This document shows positions 44,516 to 56,925 of a stretch of DNA of 64,000 nt, in pieces. The position numbers and the translations under genes are program-made. Under the pieces are notes generated by a model. That model saw nothing but the letters and a program-made list of their open reading frames with translations. It did not search any database and had not been told where the DNA came from. Positions within the stretch are counted from its first letter, which is position 1. Every line of letters begins with the position of its first letter. This stretch comes from Sinotaia quadrata (taxonomy: Eukaryota; Mollusca; Gastropoda; Architaenioglossa; Viviparidae). Location of the stretch: NCBI GenBank assembly GCA_028829895.1, contig CM054179.1, forward strand, positions 113,837,721-113,901,720, read 5' to 3'.

Positions 44516-45149
44516 GCATTTGCATGCCTACACTGATTTTTGCCTTAAGATAGCCCAGAATGTTCTTTCAAGTGTCTTTCATATGCATTTCCATTTAAAA
44601 AGCTTTTTTCTTTTAACTGGGCAGGATAAAATGTGGTTGTATGTTGGTAGTTCACATTATCAGAACTGATTTGGTCAATTGTAATCTCATTGACAGCCAT
44701 GTATTGTATCCATCAAGTGGCAATTATGCTTTTTAGACACTTTTCTATGAATGTTTTGTAAAAGTATTCATTGCATATTTGTGTTTTGATAATTTTGAGG
44801 TGTTAATAAAGTAAAGGTTTGTTATAAAACTTAATTTTTCTCAGTTTGGATTTTGAAAGTTTTAATCTCAAGTCATTTAGTAAATGTGTGTACATGTAGT
44901 CCACCACACAACAACTGACAAATGCCAGTTGCTACACACATGGGAACAAAAGTTACTAAATCCATTTTTTTCCCACCAGTAGATAACTCCTTTACTTGGA
45001 GTCTTTTAAGTTTTTATATTTCAGTTAATGAAATGAAAAGCACCAGATCTAATTATTATTGTATGTTCTCAGCGACTAACAAAATCCCAAATAATGAGAA
45101 ATGCAATGCTACCGGCAAATGTTCTCAAGTTCAATGAAGACTTGCCTTG

Positions 45150-45520
45150 CATTGATTTGTGGTCTTTAATATAAAATATAAAGTCAGTTTGAATCAATGA
45201 CTGAATTAAATAAATTAACCAGCATGTCACGAAATGAGATTTCATTTGGGATTGCAATTCCAAATTCGAAGTAAAATGATAAATAGCCAGTTTGAGTGTC
45301 TATAGTCAGAAGTGCAGACTTCCAAGGGAGGGAGAAAGGTTGAGAGGGATGGAGGTTGTAGTGGGTGCATGAAACAAACATTGGTATAGGAGAGGAATGA
45401 AACATGAGAACCTGTGCTGACCTTGTACCATGTGGTCAAATGATGACGCTGGGCAAGAAATTCTAAAAATAGAGTGGGAAGCAGGAGTGGATCCAGGGCA
45501 TACAAACTTTTGACACTATT
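45150..45520 (-). repeat. left arm of a diverged inverted repeat
   Basis: Reversed and complemented, this arm aligns with 46380-46720. Shared blocks are catttgacc...acaaggtcagc, ctcct(a/g)taccaatgtt, tccatccctctcaac and tgcacttctgac...ttggaatt in the same order. Several open frames on the minus strand here mirror plus-strand frames in the other arm, but no protein family is recognisable. Confidence 0.75.
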
Positions 45521-46379
45521 GAATCTTGTGGTATGTTGCTTGGGGTGACTGGTATTTGTGCAATTTAAATCAAATCAATCCAGTCCGGCACACTAAATCC
45601 ACCTACAAGTGCCGATGAAAACAGTAAGACTTAATGATTATAATTATGGGATGATGGCCTGATATATATTTATTTGATTCGCCAGCCCCCAGCAAAATAA
45701 CTGTATATGAAAACAACAAAAAATGCTAATATTGCAAGAGACTACACTACAATTATGATGCGGATTTACACTTTTGTACATCAACAGCTACATTAAACAA
45801 GAAGCGTAAGAATTGTAAAATGATTAACAATACAATAAAAAATGTATTAATAGAACAAGAATTATGATAATACAGGATTTATACTTAATCACTAATGAGT
45901 CTTTCTCCATTGATCATGTTCCCTCTACTTAGTTTCTCTATATTTCACTTGGTTCAAAACAATGTTTTAGGAATTGTTCTGAGTCCACAATTCTCTTTCC
46001 AAACAAACTCAACTTGCGTCATTGTTATAGTTAAGGCCTCCACCTGGCACAAGTCAACTTCCATACTGCTAGCCAAACTGCCCAATAAGTCATTATGAAC
46101 TCTGTGTGCAGTGGTGAAACCCTGAAAAATATATAGAAGGTTGACCAGTCCTGAGTTCCTTCTTCAGAACTAAGTATATTTATCCTATTCACACTACCGA
46201 TCTCTTACTCCAATTCGTCATTACAATACTACAAAATGCAATGTAAAAATTACAGATTTATATTCTACTTGCATTCATTCACAGTCACTCATTTGCCTTC
46301 AAAAAGGGCCTCCTAATCATCTTTTCACCCAGCCCTACGGGGCCACTACCTTTCATCCAGCTTCTAGTGTGTGTAATGG

Positions 46380-46720
46380 TTAATAGCCCCAAAGGTATTT
46401 ATGCAATCCCACAAAAAAAAATATATAAATTTAATTTCACCTATGCAGCTCATTTGACCCCTGGAACAAGGTCAGCCAGGTTGTCACCCTACATTCATCT
46501 CCTGTACCAATGTTTTGTTTTACACCCACACAAGCTACGCACAAACTCCATCCCTCTCAACTCCTTCCCCTCGGGAGCCGTGCACTTCTGACTTTAATTT
46601 ATCATTTATTTCAATGTGGAATTGTAACTCCCAAAGTGAAAAACTCCTTTCATGACAAATCAGTACACTTACTAGTAGTAAAACAGGAAGGTGGTGTTCC
46701 TGGAAAGGCTGGGTGAAATC
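46380..46720 (+). repeat. right arm of a diverged inverted repeat
   Basis: Partner of the arm at 45150-45520, in opposite orientation, with about 0.9 kb between them. Either two insertions of one dispersed repeat in opposite orientations or a foldback-type element. The spacer (45520-46380) holds no supportable gene. Confidence 0.75.
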
Positions 46721-48370
46721 CGTGTTTTTTTTGGAACCCTTGTTGAAGGTTAACAAGTAACTAAATGAATGGAAGTAGAATTTAAATTGTATTTTGAATT
46801 TTGTAGTATTTTAATTCAGAGTAGAATTTTATTCAGAGTTCGGTAAACGTTAATACTAATAATAGGATAAATCTTAGTAGTTTTGAAGAAGGGATTTAGG
46901 GCCAGTCCACATTATATATACCATGGTCCTGGCATACAACAGAAATGCATGGTTGTGTGGTTCTTGGCTGTACAGAGGAAGTGATGTTGATTGGTGCTGT
47001 GTGCCAGCCAAAGCTCAATACAACCCAAACAGCGCGAACTTTCTAAATGTTAGTTGAGAAAGTTGCCCTTGTCTTCCTAAAACCAATTTGTTTATGAACA
47101 TTTATATTGAGATAGAAAGGCAGGAGATTAATTGGATCACTGAAAAAATACTATCGTGGTCACTTAAATTTTGTATTATCATGTCTTTTTTTCTTTTATG
47201 ATTTTGTTTTATAATTAAATTTTATTGTTAATCATTCTCCATTCTAGGCGTCATTGTTAATGTAGTTAAATTTAAATGTAAATCCACGTCATAATTGTAG
47301 TGTAGTGTCCCTTGTAATGTTAGCACATTTGTTGTGGGGTATAATTACATTTTATATGCAGTTATTGGGGGGGGGGGGTGGCGAGTCAAAAAAAAAAATA
47401 CTCAGGTCATCACCCATAAATTCGTAAGTCTTACTATTTGCATCAACACTTATAGGTGAATTAGCGCACTGGCTGGAAATGCATTTGAACTAATTGGCAA
47501 AAGTACAAATAACCCCAAGTAGTATACGACACAGCAGTACGTTGACAGTAGTTGCTATAACTACATCTGAAATGTGGTCAAGTTAGTGACTGAGTGAAAT
47601 GACTGACCTGCCAGTTGACAAGACATGGTCAAAGCCATAACCAAAAATGAATAGCATTCTAGCATTGCTACAGAATGAGAGCTTGTGTGAAGTAAAGGTA
47701 AGCCCCTTCAAATAAAGTTTTTTTTCAATAATATAAAAATAAAAACAAATTTGAATCATTCAATACCTGCATTTCTTTAGATCAAATTAAACTAATCTAC
47801 TTATGCTAGTAATTTGCCAGCACCTGTAATCAAACACTTGCTTCTCAGACATCTGCTGATCAACTCAGTCTCTCATTACAAATAGAAAATAACTGTTGCA
47901 TTTGGATCAACATTATTTAGTTGAAAAATTCTGCATCAGCTGCAGAAGATTCACACTAAATAAAAATAGGTGTATATTTTATGTAACAGCTTCCTTTTCC
48001 TGTCTGCCAAGAAACGTGTCAAAGTACTGCCTTTTCACAGGTTGAAGTGATGTGGACATTATTTAAGAGATCCATTAGACTTTCATAAATATAAGTATTT
48101 CCTATCTTGATTAATTTTCCGTTTCTTCCTTACAGACGAGCACCAGGTATATGTTCAAACTTGTTAAGCAATGTCCAGAAATGATTACTCCAAAACAATC
48201 GTATAATATAGGCTTAACTTGAACTTGTATACTTGTGGAGCAATCATCAAAAGCAGGTATAATAGTGATCCCAAATATCACACAACATGCAAAACAACAC
48301 TGTTCTTTCTTGACGGATACTACTGGAGATGGCTGTCTCTACCGCTGCCGTCAATTCAGGCAATGGATAT
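46720..48370 (+). other. non-coding stretch
   Basis: AT-rich DNA with a G-run at about 47368-47377 followed by an A-run near 47390, a composition often seen at repeat edges. No gene is supportable. Confidence 0.7.
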
Positions 48371-48374
48371 GTGT

Positions 48375-48660
48375 GTCACTCATACAGTCTATAACTTTGC
48401 TTACAAATTCCAGAAATACAGTCTATAATTTTGTTTACGAGTTCCCTGGGAAATATAGTCTATAACATTGCTTACAAGTTCCAGAAATACAGTCTATAAC
48501 TTTGCTTACAAGTTTCCTAGAGAAATACAGTCTATAACATTGCTTACATCTTCCTGGGAGAAATGCAGATAACTTAGCTTACAGTTTCCAGAAATACAGT
48601 CTATAACATTGTTTACATCTTCCTGGGAGAAATGCAGATAGCTTACAAGTTCCCAGAGAA
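48375..48660 (+). repeat. tandem repeat of a 30-60 bp compound unit
   Basis: agtctataac(t/a)ttg(c/t)ttac followed by agttccagaaatac or cttcctgggagaaatgcag recurs about seven times with variable spacing. The repeats underlie the first third of a 168-codon minus-strand frame (48506-49012), which I do not accept as a gene. Confidence 0.85.
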
Positions 48661-49442
48661 ATACCGTTCCCGGGATAAAAACAGTCTTTAGTTTAGGAGC
48701 TCTCGGGGAGAAGTCTGCATTTTCAGCATAATCGAGCTTAATGGTGTCAACGGGTACCCGTTGCCTTGCTAATACCCAGGTAGTAAAATTGTGAACGGGT
48801 ACCGTGATAACGTGGCAGTTGGCACATAAGTGGGTAATGCAGAGGGGGGTGCAAGGGAAACCAACAGGGAAACAAGGGAAACCAATCACGCGATAGATGA
48901 GAGAACTGACTGGTGGGCTGGTGACACACACACATCCCGTTTGTAGATGGCGGCCTGCTAAATCGTGCCGGCTGTGGCAGCCACTGTACCTAGATCTAAT
49001 TATGGACGGCATGCATCACCCTAGCTCGCGCCCTTTCCTGTGCTCGTCAACACGTGTAGCATGAAGTATAGTTAACAAACTTGTCAGTGTTAAATAATAA
49101 CATTGTGATATTTTTAATTTTTAATATGAGTAAGTATTTGTGTGGAGTCACGCCAAGCAACGAAATGCAATCCGTGCGATGAAATTCGGGTCAGCGAAGG
49201 GCGATTGAACTTGATGCCCTATTTTTAAATACGTTATTGTTGTTGACATCTTATTTAGTTTTAGTTTATGTAATGATTGATCATATTAAAATTAAAGGTT
49301 GTGTCCCATTGGATACTGTGCGATATAAAGCACATGCTTAAAGGTTAAGTAGCTTTCTGTAGAGATCACGAGTTTCGATGAAGATTATACTAATTTTTAA
49401 GCGGGTACCCGAGCAGCTTTTTAGGAAAAATTGACAGCCCTA
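48660..49442. mobile_element. possible hAT-type element, right terminus only
   Basis: The sequence ends aaaaattgacagccctaa at about 49442, the reverse complement of the TAGGGCTGTCAA type of terminus seen in some hAT transposons. Several gggtaccc-type motifs (48751, 48796, 49401) lie inside. I could not find the matching left terminus or an 8-bp duplication, and no transposase is visible. Confidence 0.3.
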
Positions 49443-50029
49443 ATCAGTGCTAGTTCAAAGAAATACATCATTCTCCAGGCAAAGATGGAATCGACAGTAA
49501 GATAACTGTAGCATCCGAGTTATTTAAACACGCACTTACCCTCTGAAGCATGCACCTTGTGCTCCTGAAATAACGAGCTGTTCTCATTTAATCGACTATT
49601 ATGGAACAATAGTTCTATTATTTCCCTAAAGTAATCTGAGACAAGACCTCTCTCACAGTGACCACGATAACAAGTTGGCTACAGCAGCAAAAATAATTAA
49701 TACATTTTAAAATTCATATTCATACACTCTAACTGTGAATATGTACTTATTTTTTAAACATATTTTCTGTTGAAAATCAAACTACAAAGCTGAGCGTTTT
49801 TCTGGCCTTTTTGCACTTAAACTCTGTTCTCGTTACAGAAGACGTCAGCCTTTGTCTTAATTAAAGATATAACGTTGACAGTTTAAATCCACTATTATAT
49901 ATACTGTGACAAATATTTCCACCCCTCTTTTAGATTTTGTCACTTATTTTCTATATTTTTTTAAATAACAGTATTTTTTATGAAATGTTAAGTGAGGAGT
50001 GCATGCTCATACTACTGCGCCTACGTAGG

Positions 50030-50531
50030 CATTGCGCACTGCACATTTAGTTTAACACAATGTGGGGAGATAAGTAGACATTGCCCACTGCACATTTAGT
50101 TTAACTAACACAATGTGGGGAGATAAGTAGACATTGCCCACTGCACGTTTAGTTTAACACAATGTGGGGAGATAAGTAGACATTGCCCACTGCACATTTA
50201 GTTTAACTAACACAATGTGGGGAGATAAGTAGACATTGCCCACTGCACATTTAGTTTAACTAACACAATGTGGGGAGATAAGTAGACATTGTCCACTGCA
50301 CGTTTAGTTTAACACAATGTGGGGAGATAAGTAGACATTGCCCACTGCACATTTAGTTTAACACAATGTGGGGAGATAAGTAGACATTGCCCACTGCACG
50401 TTTAGTTTAACACAATGTGGGGAGATAAGTAGACATTGCCCACTGCACATTTAGTTTAACTAACACAATGTGGGGAGATAAGTAGACATTGCCCACTGCA
50501 CGTTTAGTTTAACACAATGTGGGGAGATAAA
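50030..50531 (+). repeat. 49/53-bp mixed-length minisatellite, 10 units
   Basis: attgcccactgcac recurs at 50031, 50080, 50133, 50182, 50235, 50288, 50337, 50386, 50435 and 50488. Spacings are therefore 49, 53, 49, 53, 53, 49, 49, 49 and 53 bp. The 53-bp form has an extra taac (tttaactaacac against tttaacac). Copies also alternate cacattt with cacgttt. Confidence 0.99.
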
Positions 50532-50543
50532 CTACGCTCGGCT

Positions 50544-50731
50544 TATCAAGCAGTGGGAGAGGCGTCTGTAATTAAACCGAGCCATTGTTCTATCAAGCAG
50601 TGGGAGAGGCGTCTGTAATTAAACCGAGCCATTTTTCTATCAAGCAGTGGGAGAGGCGTCTGTAATTAAACCGAGCCATTTTTCTATCAAGCAGTGGGAG
50701 AGGCGTCTGTAATTAAACCGAGCCATTGTTC
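50544..50731 (+). repeat. 47-bp minisatellite, 4 near-identical copies
   Basis: tatcaagcagtgggagaggc starts at 50544, 50591, 50638 and 50685, strictly 47 bp apart, differing only at one G/T in gccatt(g/t)ttc. It abuts the preceding array with an unrelated unit. The GC content is higher than its surroundings. Confidence 0.98.
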
Positions 50732-52044
50732 TTTCCTGTGGAACACAATAGGTCCTATTTCCTGAATTTTACCGTTACTTGTCTCAGAAAACCACTCACG
50801 TACAACGTTCTATCCCAAGTCCCCGTTTGGAGTTTCCCTGGGGATAAAGCTGATCAGAATCAGAAAAACTTCTGTTACCTCCCTTGGTTACCTTCATCTT
50901 TACTGTTATCTGTTGTGTTTGTTTTGAGTGCTGACCTGCACACGTCATGCGCTCGCCTCTCGCCTTTGACTGGAAGCATGTGATTTTGTGTGAAGTAGAG
51001 GTCTGAGACCACTTTCACAGTGTGGCCATGACGTCATAGACCCCAAGCCAAGAGCAGGACAGGAAGATAAATTATCCTTTTCTCTCTGTGGAAACTGTTG
51101 CCAACTAGTGAAATCTATTAACGTTAGCCTAACGCCGATTGTAGTGGACAATTGACCAAAGCTTCAGGCTTCATATTCTATAGAATTGTCTGAGGAATCT
51201 ATAGTCTTTGTATCTAATTTGTCTATGTTATATGTCAGTGTTCATATTTATTTCATGTTGAATTGATGTGATGTATATTTTTTTTTCTTTTTCCAGCATT
51301 GCCCTATTTTAAAAGGCAAGCCCATTTATTCATATAACTAAATATAAACAATTTATCATAAAAACAATAAAAAGTGGTCCTAAGATGGACAATATAAAAT
51401 ATCACATTTATATAAAATTTATAAAATTTTGAGCGGATGTACAAAAAGTTTGTCATAGCTGGACACAAATGATAAGGTGTTTTGAGACAACATGCATGTA
51501 AATACAAGCGGAATGTATGATACAATATTCTGGATACACATAAGAGGTATTTTTAAACGATGTACATCTAGAATCAATCTTACGTTTTAAATAAGTGTGG
51601 ATGGACAATAAAAAAGTATAAGACAGAAAAATTTAAAAATAAGAAGGCAAGCTAGGTTACGAGGTCAGCGCGCTTTCGCCCTCCTTTCAGATATCGACTT
51701 TCATTCCCGCTGTCACTCACACAGCCATGCGTGACCTCGAACCGGGGTTAGATTTGTTTACATTTTTCGAGGTTAGGGTGTGGGGGTCGTCACGCTTTCC
51801 GTTTTCCATTCATATTGACTTTCGTCCGAATTGATGTGATGTATATACTTGTACACTTATAATAAATACTATTTCTTATTGTTTACACCCTTGCTCTTGT
51901 TATATAATTAAGTTTGGAAGGTTAGAGCAGTTTGGTGGGGGGTGGGTAAATTATTAAAGTCAGGTAGAAATGACCTTGTCTTAAGGAGGTGTATACTGCT
52001 CTGTGAGGACATATGTCAGATCAGAGATAATTCGTGATAAATTA

Positions 52045-52268
52045 TTGTACACTACACATTAATCTGGGAAGGGACCAAGGAAGTAATTCATTGTACACAA
52101 CACATTAATCTGGGAAGGGACCAAGGGAAGTAATTCACTGTACACTACACATTAATCTGGGAAGGGTCCAAGGGAAGTAATTCATTGTACACTACACATT
52201 AATCTGGGAAGGGACCAAGGGAAGTAATTCATTGTACACTACACATTACTCTGGGAAGGGACCAAGGG
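52045..52268 (+). repeat. 47-bp minisatellite, 5 copies
   Basis: gtacac(t/a)acacatta recurs at 52048, 52093, 52140, 52187 and 52234; the first interval is 45 and the rest 47 bp. Neighbouring stretches (50.73-52.04 and 52.27-53.1 kb) show no gene that I can support. Confidence 0.97.
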
Positions 52269-53140
52269 ACGTCTCTATCCTGTTCTCCACCCACAGCTGA
52301 GAGGTGAAGATTATTGGAAACATATTAATGATAATCTCTTTCTCACAATTGAGAAGCCCTCTCACAATCACAATTTGATTACAGCAAAGAAAGAAAAAAA
52401 CCTGCTCATATATCTATACTTTGAATTCACTGAAAGTTTAAATTAATTTTGTGGGAAATAAAACACCAAGGAGGCAGTAGCTAATTTTCAACAGTCTGTG
52501 TGTATATAATTATGAATAATTTATCAAAATGGAGAGTTCAGTCTAACTTTAGAACCTGCTGCCACCTTGTCAGTCTAAAGTTGATACAAAGCCACCCATT
52601 CTTACACTTATACATGCACAATGTATCAAAACAGAAGGACTTCTGTGCAGGAATAAGAAGGCAGGGATAAATGTTTGTTGCCTGCCCGTGGTCACATTAG
52701 GTCTCGTCTTTTCCACCAAACTTTAAGAAAGAAGAAACAATTTAATCATTGTACAATATATTTATTTACTGCATACTCCATGTTAGTATAGCAGCCATGA
52801 GTTTGATGTTTTATTTTGAAAGTGTTCACCGCAGCCTGCACATCCCAAACTTGAATTCTCCTGTGGCAGTTTTACAGCTTGGAGTCAGGGGAGTTCACTT
52901 ATATGACCCTTTTGTAAGGTGCAGAGTTCTCTGTGAGGAATTGCTAGTGTAATCTCAGAACAGACAGTGATTAATGACGTGAGAGCAGGTGCACGGGTGA
53001 GTGACAGGTTGACTGAGTGTGGATGCACGCACTCGTCTGGGCTGGGAAGTCTGCCCTTAGTTTTTATCTAGCAATTTCTGACATTTTTCACAGGCTGTAT
53101 ACCTTTAATGACAGATATAAACAATAACAATGACAGAATT

Positions 53141-53800
53141 ATGACAGATATAAACAATCATTTCAGGAAAATCAATCCCTCAGCCACCCAAAGTAAAACA
53201 GCCATTAAAGCCATATTTAGACTCAGACTAAATGCAGCCCTCAGACACCGTCACCAGAACTGACAACCTAAAACATGCCCACACTGCAACACTGAGAACA
53301 CAGTAAATCACTTCCTTACCTCCTGTTTACAACACCTCATAGAAAGAAAGGAACTCAAGAAAGAAACCACAACTCTTCAATCACCTTTTGCAACAGATGC
53401 TCTGTTGTACCGCACCACCACCACCAACAAAACATGCAAAAGAAATACTCAAAGCCCTCACACACTACCTGCAACAAACACACACTGTATCAACACTATT
53501 TTTTTGTTAATCGCACTCAGCCAAGCAAGAAAACAACACCACCAACCACAAACCCCACCAAAGGCAGATTTACAAAAAAAATCTTTTCAATTACCATCGC
53601 GCCACGCTGAGCATGCAACAAAACCCCACCACCAACAGACAACCGCCAGCTCTGAGCATGCACCTACCAAAACTTTAACTGCTACACCACCGCCAGCGCT
53701 CCCCGAATGCTCTTGAGGGAGAGCATGTCCCACTGGACCACGACAGATCAAAGAACGTCTTATGATGAAATGATGTACAGAAGCTCCAGAGGCGACATAA
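53141..53800 (+). mobile_element. non-LTR retrotransposon (LINE) 3' fragment, decayed
   Basis: One frame from 53141 to the stop at 53714-53716 reads like the C-terminus of a LINE reverse-transcriptase polyprotein: KTAIKAIFRLRLNAALRHRH, then CPHCNTENTVNHFLTSC, a C-x2-C-x7-H-x4-C knuckle, then ERKELKKE. A TGA at 53261-53263 interrupts it before the knuckle, and upstream RT or endonuclease domains are absent, so the copy is truncated and dead. The region after the stop (ggagagcatgtcccactgga) looks like its 3' UTR. Just upstream, atgacagatataaacaat occurs twice (about 53109 and 53141). Confidence 0.75.
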
Positions 53801-54064
53801 AATTGTTATCGTAACCACAACCACCATCTAAAAGTACTGACAAGATGAGAAGATAGATGTGTAGGGTAAACTTATGACTCCTGGGCCTTGGGGCCGACAG
53901 TTAGGGTGGATAGTTTAGGTTAGGATGTGAACAAACTTAGGGTTAGAATAATCTACAGGCAGAAGAAGAGAAAGGTATGCACAGATTAGGTGAAGGATTC
54001 TTATTAACTAGCGGTTAGAGGAAAAGATGATATTTTTATTATACTAGTGTAAATGATGGAATTG

Positions 54065-54340
54065 TGTGTATTATAAAAAGTATACATTCAATGTAATTTG
54101 TATCATGTCATGGACTTGTGTGAAGTATAAAAAAGTATACATTCAATGTAATGTGTATCATGACATGGACTTGTGTGAAGTATAAAAAAGTATATATTCA
54201 ATGTAATACGTATCATGCCATGGACTTGTGTGAAGTATAAAAAAGTATATATTCAATGTAATACGTATCATGCCATGGACTTGTGTGAAGTATAAAAAAG
54301 TATACATTCAATGTAATGTGTATCATGACATGGACGTTTG
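54065..54340 (+). repeat. 55-bp minisatellite, 5 copies
   Basis: gtat(a)(c/t)attcaatgtaat recurs at 54080, 54135, 54190, 54245 and 54300, exactly 55 bp apart, with few changes. Confidence 0.97.
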
Positions 54341-54439
54341 AGCATTTGTAGCTGTGTTTGTTGCTGTTTATCATTTACTTGTTTGGATGTTCTGGTTCCC
54401 GTTAATTCAGAGACGGGCTTTTTATAAAAATAAAGTGAT

Positions 54440-54555
54440 TGCTATTGCAGAGAACGTGTGTGTCTCGTTTGGTGAATTTGTATGAAGAACGTGTGCGTCT
54501 CATTTGGTGAATTTGTACAAAGAACGTGTATCTCAATTGGTGAATTTGTACAAAT
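54440..54555 (+). repeat. about 38-bp tandem repeat, 3 copies
   Basis: gaacgtgtg(t/c)gtctc(g/a)tttggtgaatttgta occurs three times, the third shortened. It accounts for the repetitive part of an 83-codon minus-strand open frame, which I reject. Confidence 0.88.
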
Positions 54556-54829
54556 GGCGCCGCATGAGAAGACAAGAAGAGAACACCGAAAAAGAAGATA
54601 AAACCAAACAGACACACATCATCATCATATTGTGTCATAATCGTCCTTAACATTTGTCACAAGACGAAAGAAAAAAACATTGATGAATTAATTTCTACCT
54701 GTTTAGGCTAAGAATTAGATGCACAATTCTTGTGACTTAGTGTTTACTGAGACTGGTTATAATTACATTGTCAATGATACCCATGAAAACACGGCAGTGT
54801 TTCTCAACACAATGAAACATGCTGTCTTT

Positions 54830-55270
54830 CTCCTAACAAAATGAAAACACGCATCATCTCTTAACAATTAAAACCACCAATAAATGGCACCATCTCTTAA
54901 CACTAAAAACAGCGTCATCTCTTAACTCTGAAAACAGCATCTCTTAACTCTGAAAACAGCGTCATCTCTTAACACTGAAATCATCGTCATCTCTTAACTC
55001 TGAAAACAGCGTCATCTCTTAACAATTAAAACCACCAAAGGTTGGCACCATCTCTTAATACACTGGAAACGGCGTCATCTCTTAACATAATAAAAACAGC
55101 ACCACCTCTTAACATAATGAAAACCACCATGGCACCATCTATTAACACATTGGAAACAAAACATAGCACCATCTCTTAATGGAAACGGCAGCATCTCTTA
55201 AGCACAAAGAAAATTGTGCGCTCTCTCTTAATTCAATGAAAACACTGTAGTCTCTCCTGCAATGAAAACA
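54830..55270 (+). repeat. about 26-bp degenerate array
   Basis: Around fifteen imperfect units of the type aaaacagcgtcatctcttaa with variable insertions (ctctga, caatta, cataat). It runs towards the adjacent (CT)n tract. Confidence 0.9.
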
Positions 55271-55364
55271 CAGTGTTGTGTCACATGGAAACATGAAGCA
55301 AACACTCTCACTCGACGCATGAAAAATACTACACGTTCTTTCAGGATGAACATGAAAACACTGT

Positions 55365-55367
<3 letters not shown>

Positions 55368-55452
<85 letters not shown>
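55368..55452 (+). repeat. (CT)n microsatellite, about 84 bp
   Basis: A pure CT run bounded on both sides by aaaacactgtagtctc or aaaacactgtaatctc, so the microsatellite appears to have expanded inside one unit of a short direct repeat. Confidence 0.98.
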
Positions 55453-55455
<3 letters not shown>

Positions 55456-56760
55456 AATGAAAACACTGTAATCTCCCTCTGCAATGAAAACACTGTACTT
55501 TTCACGTCGTTACAGGTAAGGACTGGCAGCTCCCCTCAGACGACTCCTGACACGTTCTAAATTAACTTGTAACAGACGTAACAGACGGCACAAAGAAATA
55601 TGTTCCACGCGACTGACAAGAATTCCAGACTCACTGGACAGTTAAAACCATGTTGTATATCAGTCAATACTAGTGTGTTGTATTGAAACAATACTTAAAA
55701 CCGCTTTCATTTTATCTTTAGCTTGGTGATTACGTGGAATACTACACATTTACACACTGTAGCATAATGATGTATATATAATGCTGTGAGGTGTATTTTA
55801 CTACACAAGTCATGTTTGCCCAGCTCTCCTCTGTTCTAGTGTCAGTGTTACTCTTCACAGTGATTTCAGTGATGGCAGCGAAGTGAAAATACAACTCAGA
55901 AGACAAAGCAGAGTGTTCTAATCACTCAAGAGTATCGTGTGTAAGGATTATGTTTGATAATGTGTAAGATGGCTATACATGTATCTTTAGATTCTTTGAT
56001 AAGGTGTATGTCAAGACAAGTGTGTTTGTATGTGCGTGCGTGTTTAACAAAACAAATTACCTTGAAGGCTTTGTGTTATCTGGGTTGGTTGTGGAATACA
56101 CTCGGCAAGGTCAGACTAGCGCCGCGGAGGGGACCGTTGCGCCATAACTTAAATCGAAAAGAATGGCCCAGATAACATTCCTTTGCGGAGGAAATGCCGA
56201 TTTTAAATTGTCTTTTATTTTTATTTGCCGAGACCCGAATTATATTTGTGGAGACATGAATTTAAATTAAATTTATTTTTGTCTACCCAGAAGAAAGTGC
56301 AATGAACTGAGTATAGGCCTACTCCTTGCTTAGCCCTCAGGGGCAGCCAATCCAAGAAAGAAAAATCAACGAATTGTCTACGCTTGGCTGTACTTTTCTC
56401 TGGTCTCAAAAGGCCTAAACTGTGTCAAGTCCAGCCTCGCCCTTCACCCAATCTCTCCCTCTCTTAACAACTTGTATTGACCACTATTGTTTAAACACGA
56501 ATTTTCGGGGGTTGGGGGCAATCTTTGGTCAGAAACGATTCCCTTTAACCGAGGAAGACTGATTCCAGCCAAGATAACCACACCCGAGAGCTATAACACG
56601 CCACGTGTCTTGCAGCAATACCTACAAGCAGTATGACTAAAAACACATGGCGGCTATTCACGTTACGAATTAATACTACAAAATATGATTAAAATTTTGC
56701 CATTGTGGCTACTAAGGCTACTCGCTAATACTATAAACAGTATGACTAAATTAAGGGTGA

Positions 56761-56881
56761 GCGGGAAAAAAGTCACAGGAAAAAAGTCATAGGAAATAAA
56801 GTCACAAGAAAAAAGTCACAGGAAAAAAGTAACAGGAAAAAAGTCACAGAAAGCGACGGCTCATTAGGATCGTGGTTAAAT

Positions 56882-56925
<44 letters not shown>

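Noticed and set aside
46945..47043. Second possible THAP-like start (MHGCVVLGCTEE)
   Set aside because: Only 33 codons, no basic or aromatic follow-up and no distal zinc ligands; the Cys-x4-Cys spacing alone is weak evidence.
48506..49012. 168-codon minus-strand frame
   Set aside because: Its C-terminal third lies in a tandem repeat and the remainder overlaps a probable transposon remnant; no recognisable domain.
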